Positions 7,620 to 16,700 of a stretch of 26,628 nucleotides of DNA are shown here, piece by piece. A program made the position numbers and the translations under genes. The notes under the pieces are model-generated. The model searched no databases. It saw only the letters and a program-made list of their open reading frames with translations, and had not been told where the DNA came from. The DNA is taken from assembly GCA_051747425.1 (NCBI GenBank), contig JBNJGD010000023.1, forward strand, positions 1 through 26,628, given 5' to 3'. This DNA comes from HTCC5015 sp051747425 (GTDB lineage: Bacteria > Pseudomonadota > Gammaproteobacteria > HTCC5015). Every line of letters begins with the position of its first letter. Position 1 is the first letter of the stretch.

Positions 7620-9475
7620 CCCGCCGCCTGGAGGGCCTGAATGTATTAATCACTCGCACCGAGGCCCAGTCGGCCCGGTTGCGGGAACTGCTTGAGGCCG
7701 AAGGCGCCCGCGCTCACTGTGCCGGCGTGCTTCACATTGAGCCCGACCACGACAATCCCGGCGTCCAGCGAGCGCAGCGCCAGCTTCACCAGTACCAGCA
7801 CATTTTCTTTGTCAGCGCCAACGCCGTCGAACAGGGCCTGGCCGCCCTTGGACCACTGCCCGAAACGGCGCGAATCGGCTGCATCGGACGCAAGACGGCA
7901 GCGGCTCTGAAACGCGCCGGCTACCGCGTCGACGATTGTCCCGAGAGCGGTTTTACCAGCGAGGACTTTCTCGCCCTGCCGGCCCTGCAACACCTCAAGG
8001 GCCAGCGCGTATTGATCGTGCGCGGCCACGGCGGCCGCAATCAGCTGCGCGAAACAATGCAGGCCCGGGGCGCGACAGTGGACCTGGCCGAGTGCTACCA
8101 CCGACAACTGGCCGATCGCGATTTCGGTCCACTCTGCCGGTCCATCGAAACCGGAGAGTACGATGTGGTCTGCCCCAGTAGCTCCGAGAGCCTGGCACTG
8201 TTGTGTCAGGCCTGCCCCGGCCAGGCACTCGAGCACCTGCCGCTGATCGCCATCAACGAAACCATGGCGAAAAAGGCCCGGGAATGGGGTTTTGACTCGA
8301 TTCCCGTCATTGCCGACAACGCAACAGATGAAGCGATACTGGACGCTCTGGTATGCTTTGAACGAAAGCGCCCCAATGGCGGCCATCGAAACGACACCGC
8401 GAGTAGCCAAAACATGAGCGAACCGACACAGACAACGGAAGAAAAGAAGGCCGTCGAGCCGGGCAAATCTGCCACCGATCGCCCCCCCAACAAGGAGCGC
8501 GCCGCCGGTGTTGGCCTGGCCAAAACCCTGTCCTTTATCGCTGTCATTCTGGTGATTCTGGCTTCGCTCTACGGCTTTGAGCAATTCCGTCAACTGAAGT
8601 CGCAACTGGATGAGCAGGCCAGCGAGCTGGAAAACCTGGACCAGAACGACAATTTTGTCACCTTTAAAAAACGGCTGAGCGAGCGACTCGACGAGATCAA
8701 GACCGCCAATCACAGCCAGGAACAGCGACTGGAAGCTTTGGACGAGCTGCTCAGTGAGGTCGCCCGTGACGCCAATCGCGACCAACGCGACTGGGTATTG
8801 GCCGAAGTTCGTTATTTGATGAACATGGCCAATTCGCGGCTGCAGCTGTTGCGGGATGTAGACAGCGCCATCGCCGCCCTGAAGGGCGCCGACCGCCGCC
8901 TGGCCGAACTCAACGACCCCGCCTACTTTGCCACTCGCCAGACGCTGGCCAGTGAAATCACCGCCCTGCAGGCTGTCGGCGCCATTGACAGTAACGGCAT
9001 CGCACTCAAGCTGATGGGCATCAGCAAGCTGGTTGGCCGCCTGCCGCCGGCCACCATTGTGGTGAGCGACGATCCGGCCGACGCCGCCGAGGCCGAGGCC
9101 GCCGGTCAACACTGGTGGGGCGACATCGTTCGCTGGCTCGGCATTCGCCGCACCGATCGGCCCTATTTTGTGCCCAGCAAGCAGGAAGAGGTCTTCTACG
9201 CCGATCAGTTGCTGCGCCTCGAAATCGAAGCGGCTCGACACGCGGTTCTTCGCTTTGACCGGGATGACTACCAGCAGCGTATCGACAGCGCGCTGAACAT
9301 CATCAAAAGCTACTATGAGCCCGACTCCTCACTGGTTGAGATGATTCGCAACGAGCTTCGTGGGCTGGCCGGTTCGGTGGTCTTCCCCGAGCTTCCCGAC
9401 ATCAGCCAGTCCAGCGTTGAGCTGAATCGCGCCAATGCCCGCTACGCCGAGGCAGAGGAGACCCAGAAGCCATGA
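7616..9475 (+). CDS. hemDX: Fused uroporphyrinogen-III synthase (HemD) and membrane protein HemX
   Basis: One uninterrupted 619-codon frame carries two proteins that are separate genes in E. coli and Pseudomonas. Residues 1 to about 255 form HemD, which cyclises hydroxymethylbilane to uroporphyrinogen III; FFVSANAVEQ, GRKTAAAL and PSSSESL match the family. A polar linker (about 256-299) leads to one transmembrane helix (about 300-322). A coiled coil (325-370) and the HemX domain, with WVLAEVRYLMNMAN, follow. The reading frame places HemD in the cytoplasm and the HemX body in the periplasm. HemX function is poorly known despite occasional methyltransferase labels. An in-frame ATG at 8414 could give separate HemX, but it has a weak ribosome-binding site. 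Both ends overlap neighbours by 4 bp. Confidence 0.93.
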   Translation: MTRRLEGLNVLITRTEAQSARLRELLEAEGARAHCAGVLHIEPDHDNPGVQRAQRQLHQYQHIFFVSANAVEQGLAALGPLPETARIGCIGRKTAAALKRAGYRVDDCPESGFTSEDFLALPALQHLKGQRVLIVRGHGGRNQLRETMQARGATVDLAECYHRQLADRDFGPLCRSIETGEYDVVCPSSSESLALLCQACPGQALEHLPLIAINETMAKKAREWGFDSIPVIADNATDEAILDALVCFERKRPNGGHRNDTASSQNMSEPTQTTEEKKAVEPGKSATDRPPNKERAAGVGLAKTLSFIAVILVILASLYGFEQFRQLKSQLDEQASELENLDQNDNFVTFKKRLSERLDEIKTANHSQEQRLEALDELLSEVARDANRDQRDWVLAEVRYLMNMANSRLQLLRDVDSAIAALKGADRRLAELNDPAYFATRQTLASEITALQAVGAIDSNGIALKLMGISKLVGRLPPATIVVSDDPADAAEAEAAGQHWWGDIVRWLGIRRTDRPYFVPSKQEEVFYADQLLRLEIEAARHAVLRFDRDDYQQRIDSALNIIKSYYEPDSSLVEMIRNELRGLAGSVVFPELPDISQSSVELNRANARYAEAEETQKP

Positions 9476-10656
9476 AAGTCCTGCTGCTGATTCTCTTCTG
9501 CATCGCCCTCGGCATCGGCGCCGCCTGGGTGCTGGCCCAGCTGGATGGTTACTTTTTGATCAGCCTGGGTGGCTGGCAAATCGAGAACGACAACCTGATT
9601 GTCCTGCTGCTGCTGACGGCGGTGCTGTTTGCCATCTTCTGGTCGGTCATGCGCGTATTGCGCGGCGCCTGGAAGCTGCCCGACAACCTCTCGGCCTACG
9701 CCGTCAAGCGGCGCCAGGCGGCCGCCCACAAAAGCCTCTCCGAGGGCCTGGTCGAGCTGATCGAGTGCCGCTGGGCCAATGCCGAGAAAAAGTTAATGGA
9801 GAACATCGACTACGGCGAAACTCCGCTTCTCAACTATCTCGGCGCCGCCCGGGCCGCAGCTCAGCAGAACGCTTTTGATCGCCGGGATCAGTACCTCAAG
9901 GCCGCCCAGGAAAGTAACAGCAAGGCCGATGTGGCCATCCTGCTGACCCAGGCCGACCTGCAACTCAGTCACCAGCAGACCGAGCAGGCTTTGGCCACAC
10001 TGAGCCGCCTGCGCCAGATCGCGCCGCGCCACGGCTATGTCCTCAAGCTGCTCTCACGGCTGCACCACCAACTTAGAGAGTGGGACAAGCTGGCCAAAAT
10101 CCTGCCCGAACTCAGGAAGAGCGATGTGCTGACACCCGAACAGCTCGAATCCCTGCAGCTCGATACATACAAGGGCATGCTCGAGGACGCCGCCCGCAAT
10201 CGCGTGGACAAGTCTCTGGGCGATGCCTGGAGCTCCCTGCCTCGCGTTTTGCGCAAGGACAACCGGTTGGTGGCTGTCTACGCCAACGCCCTGGTCAGCC
10301 AGGGCGATCACCAGCAGGCGGAAAAACTCATCCGCGACACCCTGTCCAAACACTGGGACGAAAACCTCGTGCGCCTCTACGGCCAGCTGGATGTACCCAA
10401 TAACAGCAAGCTACTGGCGCACTGTGACAACTGGCTGGCCCAGCAACCCAACAGCCCCGCTCTGCTGCTGGCCCTGGCGCGGATTAACCGCCGAGAGGAG
10501 TTGTGGGGACGAGCCGAGGAATTCTACCGCAAGGCCCTGTTGCTGGCCCCGGACAGCGAGACTTATGCCGAACTGGGCGATATGCTCGATGGCCTTGGCC
10601 GCAGCAACGAGGCAGCGGAACTGTACAAGCAAGGGTTGGAGCACACGCTAAAATAA
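9472..10656 (+). CDS. hemY: HemY, TPR-containing membrane protein of the heme operon
   Basis: The 394-residue protein has two N-terminal transmembrane helices (about residues 2-22 and 44-65), the HemY_N signature. A helical, TPR-like region fills the rest, with recognisable repeats near 325-390 (ALARINRREELWGRAEEFYR and AELGDMLDGLGR). This is the proteobacterial HemY, unrelated to the Bacillus protoporphyrinogen oxidase of the same name. Its biochemical role remains unclear; an inner-membrane scaffold for late heme synthesis is usually assumed. The ATG overlaps the hemDX stop (ATGA). A GC-rich hairpin lies 8 bp after the stop. Confidence 0.93.
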   Translation: MKVLLLILFCIALGIGAAWVLAQLDGYFLISLGGWQIENDNLIVLLLLTAVLFAIFWSVMRVLRGAWKLPDNLSAYAVKRRQAAAHKSLSEGLVELIECRWANAEKKLMENIDYGETPLLNYLGAARAAAQQNAFDRRDQYLKAAQESNSKADVAILLTQADLQLSHQQTEQALATLSRLRQIAPRHGYVLKLLSRLHHQLREWDKLAKILPELRKSDVLTPEQLESLQLDTYKGMLEDAARNRVDKSLGDAWSSLPRVLRKDNRLVAVYANALVSQGDHQQAEKLIRDTLSKHWDENLVRLYGQLDVPNNSKLLAHCDNWLAQQPNSPALLLALARINRREELWGRAEEFYRKALLLAPDSETYAELGDMLDGLGRSNEAAELYKQGLEHTLK

Positions 10657-10664
10657 GCTCCCCA

Positions 10665-10684
10665 GCGCCCGGCCTTCCGGGCGC
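10665..10684 (+). terminator. Hairpin after hemY, weak terminator or processing site
   Basis: GCGCCCGG and CCGGGCGC form a perfect 8-bp stem with a CCTT loop, 8 bp after the hemY stop. Only TTC follows, so the U-tract of a canonical intrinsic terminator is missing. The next gene starts 22 bp on. The hairpin may reduce readthrough or protect the hem mRNA 3' end. Confidence 0.5.
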
Positions 10685-10706
10685 TTCACCCATGCGGAAC
10701 CAATCC

Positions 10707-11438
10707 ATGCCAGAAAAAAACACTGCCCTCGATCATCGCGACTTCACCCAGAGCCGCCTCTGGCCCGACGAGGTGACCGCTGAGGCGATCTGCGGGGTCA
10801 TTGCCCGCTGCTTCAGCGGCGTCGACCCGCAGGACTACTACCGTAAATACTTCCTCGCCGACGACTGCTTCGAACGCCGTCTCAGGCTGTTTTACCACGG
10901 CGATCAACTGGCCGGCTATTGCCTGATTACCTTTCGCCGCTACCGGGTGGATCAACGCCCTGTGGTCGCTCTCGGCGCCTCGGCCGGCTTTTTGCCCGAG
11001 TACCGTAGCGGTAATAATACCGTGCCCTTTTCCATTCGCTCCGCCCTGGGCTACTGGCTGCGCCACCCCTGGCAACGGGTCTATTTCGCCGACACCATGC
11101 TTAGCCCGGCGATGTATCGTGTGATGGCAAAGAACATGCCCATCATCTACCCGCACCACCGGCGCCAGCCACCCAAGGATGTTGTGGCCCTCTGGCAACA
11201 CCTCAACCCCCGCCCCGTCGATCCCGACAGGCCCTTTGTTCTGGCTACTTCACGCTTCACCAACTACAGCGACGATGAAATCGCCCGCTTCCGTGGCAGC
11301 GACAAGGCGGAGATCGCCTATTACCTGTCGGTGAACCCGGGGTTTCCAGAGGGTGATGCCCTGATTACCGTGATTCCGGTCAACTGGCGGCAACTGGGCG
11401 GGATGGTGCTGCAAAAGCTGGGTTTTGCCGCTCACTGA
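10707..11438 (+). CDS. Conserved protein of unknown function, possible GNAT-like fold
   Basis: The 243-residue soluble protein lacks a signal peptide and membrane helices. The section from LFYHGDQLAGYCLITFRRY through LGASAGFLPEYRSG to MYRVMAKN resembles the strand-strand-helix layout of GNAT acetyltransferases. The first half of the sequence and the absence of a clear acetyl-CoA loop make this only a suggestion. The start is ambiguous: ATG at 10707 or ATG at 10692, both in frame, with no strong Shine-Dalgarno sequence. A longer open frame running back to 10503 overlaps hemY and is not real coding sequence. The gene follows hemY and precedes the tRNA. Confidence 0.75.
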   Translation: MPEKNTALDHRDFTQSRLWPDEVTAEAICGVIARCFSGVDPQDYYRKYFLADDCFERRLRLFYHGDQLAGYCLITFRRYRVDQRPVVALGASAGFLPEYRSGNNTVPFSIRSALGYWLRHPWQRVYFADTMLSPAMYRVMAKNMPIIYPHHRRQPPKDVVALWQHLNPRPVDPDRPFVLATSRFTNYSDDEIARFRGSDKAEIAYYLSVNPGFPEGDALITVIPVNWRQLGGMVLQKLGFAAH

Positions 11439-11450
11439 GGCAATGCGCGC

Positions 11451-11478
11451 TTGTGATTTGAGCTCTATGCAGTAAAAT
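11451..11478 (+). promoter_or_regulatory. Promoter of the tRNA-Pro gene
   Basis: TTGTGA (11451-11456) and TAAAAT (11473-11478) are separated by 16 bp and place the transcript start about 4 nt before the tRNA. This is a reasonable sigma70 promoter. Confidence 0.6.
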
Positions 11479-11488
11479 TCCCGCTCTT

Positions 11489-11565
11489 CGGAGTATAGCT
11501 CAGCTTGGTAGAGCGCTGCCTTCGGGAGGCAGAGGTCGCAGGTTCGAATCCTGCTACTCCGACCA
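11489..11565 (+). tRNA. proK: tRNA-Pro (anticodon CGG)
   Basis: The 77-nt gene folds as a complete cloverleaf: acceptor stem CGGAGTA/TACTCCG, D-stem GCTC/GAGC, anticodon stem CTGCC/GGCAG with loop TTCGGGA, T-arm GCAGG-TTCGAAT-CCTGC and an encoded ACCA end. The anticodon CGG reads CCG proline codons, matching E. coli proK. It marks the border between the housekeeping block and the minus-strand DUF11 operon, whose last stop codon lies only 27 bp further on. I saw no intrinsic terminator after it. Confidence 0.97.
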
Positions 11566-11592
11566 ATTTACCTTCCCGAACACGACCCCCAA

Positions 11593-13731
11593 TTACTCCA
11601 CGGTGGCCTGATACTGCAAGGCAAAGTTGCTGGACGGATTCATATCACCGCTCATCATCACATCCCAGGCCGTAATGTCACCGGCGACATCGGTGGTGAA
11701 ATTGACCGTGCCCAGCGTAACGCCCGAGCCCGGACAACCAGTGACGCAGGCAAAGCTGCCGGTCAAGACATCGATATAGGGGCTCAGTGTGTCTTCCAGA
11801 TAAACATCCTTGGCAATGCCATTCCCCGAATTCGTCACCGAAACGGTGTAGGTAATGGTGTCGCCAGGGCTGGCATTGGCCACATCCGATGACTTGGTGA
11901 CCGAAAGGCTCGGCGGTTGAAAGACGCTGAAGCGAGTAAAGTTGTTATGTTCGACTGTGCCTTCCGTACCCTCTTGTGCCGTCACATCGGCGCGCCAGTT
12001 ACCCTGGGCGGGAAAAGCCGGAACGGTATAGCTGTATTCATAAATTTTAGTGGCCGCTCCCGAATCCTGCACTTCTGTCATCGCAGCAGCGTTGACCTGT
12101 ACTGTGGAGGCCGCATCGGTCAATGTAATGTCTGCGGCGGTAATGTCGAAGGAGCCAAAGGGGTCGCTGACGGTAGACCTGACATAAACGGTGCTGCCCG
12201 CAGCCGCCCCGGTAATTGGCGTAGCCGCAGGGTCGGTGGCGTAGTCAACATTGTACAGCCCGACATCATCCACATTGATCACGGTGTTGGATGGCAGGTT
12301 GATCCGGGAATGGTTGGAAGCGCCATTTGAACTGTCTATCTGTAAGCGCCAATCTGCCGCTGAGCCAAAGAAAATAGGCGTTGCATTAATTACCTGAACG
12401 CGAATTTCCTCGCCATTTACCAGTGCTGTAGCACCGGTAATAGGCACATTGACGGTAAATTCGGTAAAAGTAGCTGTTACGCCAAGCGCCTCATTATCAA
12501 TTCGGGCAATTTCACCCGAGGTTGAGCCTGAAATCACAATGGTGACATCCCGCCTGTTAAAGCCAAAACCCTGACGCCTCAGGAACAAGCTCACAGGAAT
12601 TTCGCCACCAGTTGCATCAATATCCAGATCGCTCTGAAGACTGGGCGATAAAACCCAGGTCTCGTTCTGGTTTGCATTCAAAGTGCGAATGCCCTGGTCT
12701 GTGGTGGGAACAACTCTCTCAAGATCCTGGTTGTCGTAGAAGTACAACAACTTATTACCTGACGCCGGCGGTGCGTTACCAATCACAAGGGTCACAGACT
12801 CATCGGTAGTGATGCTCTCTACAGGAGGAAAATTAACGCTGTTTCCCCTAATGGTAATCTCTGAAATACCGTTGGTCGTTCCGACTGGAAATGGGGGAGT
12901 ACCCGATATCTCTGGCCCTGCAACCACAGTTTGACTATCACCTGGATTGTAGTTGCCCTGCAATCCGGACAGATCATGTCCCAGATTATTGCTCCAGTCC
13001 CCGGCACCCAGGGTAAAAGCTTCATCACCAGGATTGGAAAGAACATAACAGGTATAAATATCAGTCCCGGTGATCTCATTAAGCGAGTCCACCGTATCTG
13101 CGCAGGTGGGCGATGTACTAACCCATTGATCAAAAGTCACCGCCGCGGAACGGACTGTAATGCAAGCCTCGTTCATAGTGCCTGTATCAATGGGCACGGA
13201 GTTGACGAAAGTGAAATCCCATACTCCGGTGACTTCTGAATTATCCAGATCACTTAGTGGATTGGCCGCAGGCTCATTATGTGGTGTGTACGACTGAGGC
13301 CCATATGCAGGATTTGTATCGCAGGTATCATCTTCCAGCCGCCCATTGGGAGACTCATCATCAAATGTCGTAATAATATTATCGCCATCGCAACCGTACG
13401 GAGGACCTACTGCGGTAGGTGGTCCGGGCAAACCGGGGCGGTGGAACAATAGTACCGAGGCTGTCCCTTCCGGATTTGTCACTGTTGCAGACAAATCGCC
13501 TACATAGGGGTGAGTAATATCGACAAACACATTGACATCCTTGACGACACCCTCATCAGCAAAGCCAAAATCGATTGGAATCGTTTCTGTGCTATCGACA
13601 GGAATATCAAAGCCCGCACCACCGTTGTCATTACAACTGGTTTGCACTGCATGGGCCGGAAGCCATGCGCCAACGCCCAATAGGGCGGCAGTCGCTACAG
13701 ATAAAAGGGCGTTGCATGGCAAACTTTTCAC
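11593..13731 (-). CDS. Secreted P-domain and DUF11 surface protein
   Basis: The 712-residue protein has a signal peptide (about residues 1-28, ending AHA). A proprotein-convertase P-domain follows (about 30-195; DITHPYVGDL and a GVWDFTFVNS strand are typical). A long beta-rich middle has no domain I recognise. A C-terminal DUF11 (B_ant_repeat) domain covers about 608-712 and ends in the strand QYQATVE at the very last residue. P-domains normally follow a protease; none is present here. Translation starts at a GTG overlapping the upstream barrel gene stop by 4 bp (GTGA), with GGAGG nine bases upstream. It is therefore the last gene of a coupled operon. It is probably exported to the cell surface and perhaps forms a tip or adhesin subunit, which is inference. 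Confidence 0.88.
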   Translation of the reverse strand: MKSLPCNALLSVATAALLGVGAWLPAHAVQTSCNDNGGAGFDIPVDSTETIPIDFGFADEGVVKDVNVFVDITHPYVGDLSATVTNPEGTASVLLFHRPGLPGPPTAVGPPYGCDGDNIITTFDDESPNGRLEDDTCDTNPAYGPQSYTPHNEPAANPLSDLDNSEVTGVWDFTFVNSVPIDTGTMNEACITVRSAAVTFDQWVSTSPTCADTVDSLNEITGTDIYTCYVLSNPGDEAFTLGAGDWSNNLGHDLSGLQGNYNPGDSQTVVAGPEISGTPPFPVGTTNGISEITIRGNSVNFPPVESITTDESVTLVIGNAPPASGNKLLYFYDNQDLERVVPTTDQGIRTLNANQNETWVLSPSLQSDLDIDATGGEIPVSLFLRRQGFGFNRRDVTIVISGSTSGEIARIDNEALGVTATFTEFTVNVPITGATALVNGEEIRVQVINATPIFFGSAADWRLQIDSSNGASNHSRINLPSNTVINVDDVGLYNVDYATDPAATPITGAAAGSTVYVRSTVSDPFGSFDITAADITLTDAASTVQVNAAAMTEVQDSGAATKIYEYSYTVPAFPAQGNWRADVTAQEGTEGTVEHNNFTRFSVFQPPSLSVTKSSDVANASPGDTITYTVSVTNSGNGIAKDVYLEDTLSPYIDVLTGSFACVTGCPGSGVTLGTVNFTTDVAGDITAWDVMMSGDMNPSSNFALQYQATVE

Positions 13732-16700
13732 GACTGTTTTCCTCCGCCCAAATTAAAGGTGTTCTGGTCAAACTTGTAGCGCAACTTCAAGTAGGGGCCC
13801 TTGGCGGTATAACCGTTGAACTGGAAGTCTTCATCGTCATAACCAGTCCAGTTATAACCCACACTGAGCCACAAATTTCGGGCCAGATCAAAGCCGGTGG
13901 ATAGACCCCACGATTCCCGGGTCAGTCCCAACTTTTGCGTATCCAGTCGGTGGTACTGAATACCCACATCCCAGTGTTCGTGCAGGTCGTAGCGCGCCTC
14001 GGAACCCAGCAACCAGGTATGCGCTTCAAAATCTTTCGCCCCGGTCTCTGTTGTGGTGTGCTTGAGGCCCAGGTGCGCGGCCAGCTGCCAACGATAGTCC
14101 GGCGTGTAGTTGATCGCCAGATTTTCTACCCACTTGCGCGATTGAACACCCGAGGCGTCCACTCCGCCCTCCAGGTGCTTGTACTCGAAACGATTGAACA
14201 GCATCCATTGACTGCCCAGCTGCCGAACGACCGTTGAGTAGCGCACTTCGCCATCCCGTTGATCCTCGCCCTTATCCATTTCTGTAGAGAACAGTTGCAG
14301 TCGCAAGGCATGGCCAATGCCATCGTCCAGCTCTCGCTGCCAACTGGCGAACAAACCCGTTCGGGTATCGCTGCGACTATCGCGGTACTCAAGGCGCGAA
14401 TCAAACAGGTAGAGGCCGGATTGGTAGCCCAGCCCGGATGTCGCTGCCCAGAAGTCTTCCGTTTGCGGCATCACCGACCCCGACGCCAGAGGCGCATCGG
14501 GATTGACCTGGGGATAGACATCTTCCTCAAGCGTTCTCGACTCGTCGTAACTTAAGCTGGCCTTCCAGTGGGCGTTGAGCGGAACATTCTGTGTCAGTCC
14601 ATAAGCAGCAAAGGTGCGTTCATCAAACTCGCCACTTTGACGCTCCAGCGAACTGTTTACGACTGCATTGCTCCAGGGGCGCGCACGCAGACCGGCCCGG
14701 TTGGCACGGGTTTCCAGAATCCGGCTTTGTGTCCACTCGTGTTCGGTAAAGACATCGATATTACTGGTCAACGCGTAATCGGCTCCCACAATATGCCGAT
14801 TGGGGTAGTCGGCATTGGGGTCCTCTTCGTTCAGCAGCCATTCGGTATCCGCTCTCAGGCGCAGCCTGTCATCGTATAGCTCTCGCGTGGCACCGAAGTT
14901 GAGAAGTTCTGAACGGCGTTTCTTTTTCAACTGATCCCGGTCCTCTGCAATGGTGGCGCCACCACGCAGAGCCCAGTTCTCACGCTCATATTCAGCGCCG
15001 CCTTTGATCAATTCGCGTTCGGCACGGGTATCCAGGTTGTCCTCGTGACTCATTTCACCCTTCAGTGTCCAGCGCTCATCCAACTCCGTCTCCGTTTCTG
15101 CACCGTAAGTCCGCGTACCCCTTCCGATCTGTGATTGTTGCCCAAGGCCAAACTCGGCCTCTTCTTCTCGAAGGAAGACATTTACATCCGTTCTTTCACC
15201 ATCCCGTGTGAACTCGGCGCGGTAGGCATCACCCTTTCGCTGCTGCACATTGCTGTCGACATCGGTGGTCGCGTACTCGGCGCGAATTTCCATGTTCTCG
15301 CTGATTTCGACGCGCGCGTCAGTGCCCAACAGTCGACCCTCTGCGCCGGTAATATTTTCATGCACAGCACTGACGCCCAGCTCGAGCTTTTCATCGTTAA
15401 ATTTCACAGCCGCCCGGCCGCCGGCGACAATGTCCTCCTGGCTCAGGCTACGGGTTTCGTACTCCGCCACAATAAAGACAGGATTAAAGCCTTCGGCATT
15501 GGCCGCAATGGGCTTCTTGAAGTAAACAGAGCCGTCCTGATAGTCGATGCTGTAATCACTGAATCGTGCCAGTGGCTCTTCACTGATTACCTGTTGGGGA
15601 TTGAAGCGATCACGCACTTCAATTCGGATTTTTTCACTGTTGGCCACCACATTGCCACGCGAAAGCCGATACAAACCGGAAGTGCCGTTGCCACGAATTT
15701 CGTCCCGCTGATACGCCTCGGCCGTTTCTGCAGCAAAACTGTTCAAGGAGAACCTTTCGGACTCATACACAGCTCTGGCGCCCGTAAAGCTGCGCGAGTA
15801 ACGACTTAATTCCGTCTGCGTCATTTCCGTATTGAAATCGCCGAACAACGCATAGAAGCGATCGGCATCAAAGCGTATATACAGCTTTTCTCGACTGGCT
15901 GCATCGAACTGCTGTTCCGTGTTATCGCCGTATAGGGTGTAGTAATCGTCCGGGTTGATCAGCTGCAGAAGACGCTCGTCTTCCTGCCGCTCCTTGCTTG
16001 AATCGAAGGCCATGGTGAGAAGGTACTTGCCCTTGATTTGACCCTTGGCATAAAACGCCACTTTGCCGTCTTCATAGGTTTTTTCATTAAGGTCATTGGC
16101 CTCGAGCTCTTGCATATTGCCACTCAAATCATTGCGTCCCACAGTGCCTTCGGCAAGGCCCACCATGACCCAGTCACGGTAGTATGGTTTTACATAAAGT
16201 TTCAGCTCTTCTTCCACCTCGTTGTAACGCACATTGACACGGTAAAGCCCCGCCTCATTCACCGGATCAAACAGCACTGAGCCGTCCCGCTCTACCTGCA
16301 GTAGCTCGTTGCTGTCTTCGAGAAAATCAACACCGGCATCGCCTTTCTCACGGTAGGGCCTGAGAGATCCACCGACGACTTCAAGGCCCAATGCGGTGTT
16401 AACAGCATTACCCTGCTTGTCCAGCAATTTCAGTTTGGCTCGAACGGGCGTTTTACCATCGGCCATATTCCCATCACTCTCTACGAGTACGATCTTGTCG
16501 ACCTCACCCGTCCGAATGTAATTTACCGTCTGTTCAAAGCGCGCATTACCAAATGGCCCAATGCCCTTGACGGTCATTGTGTGTTCACCACGATCACCCA
16601 AATCAACGCCAAAGAAGGTATAAAGCGCCTTGTTACTCTCCTGATCAACACTCTGGAACCCGACCTTTTGCGACGGAACCACTTCGCCATCTCGTGTCAG

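Noticed and set aside
7646..9241. 531-codon antisense frame opposite hemDX
   Set aside because: Composition artefact; no recognisable domains and it lies fully inside a clear coding sequence.
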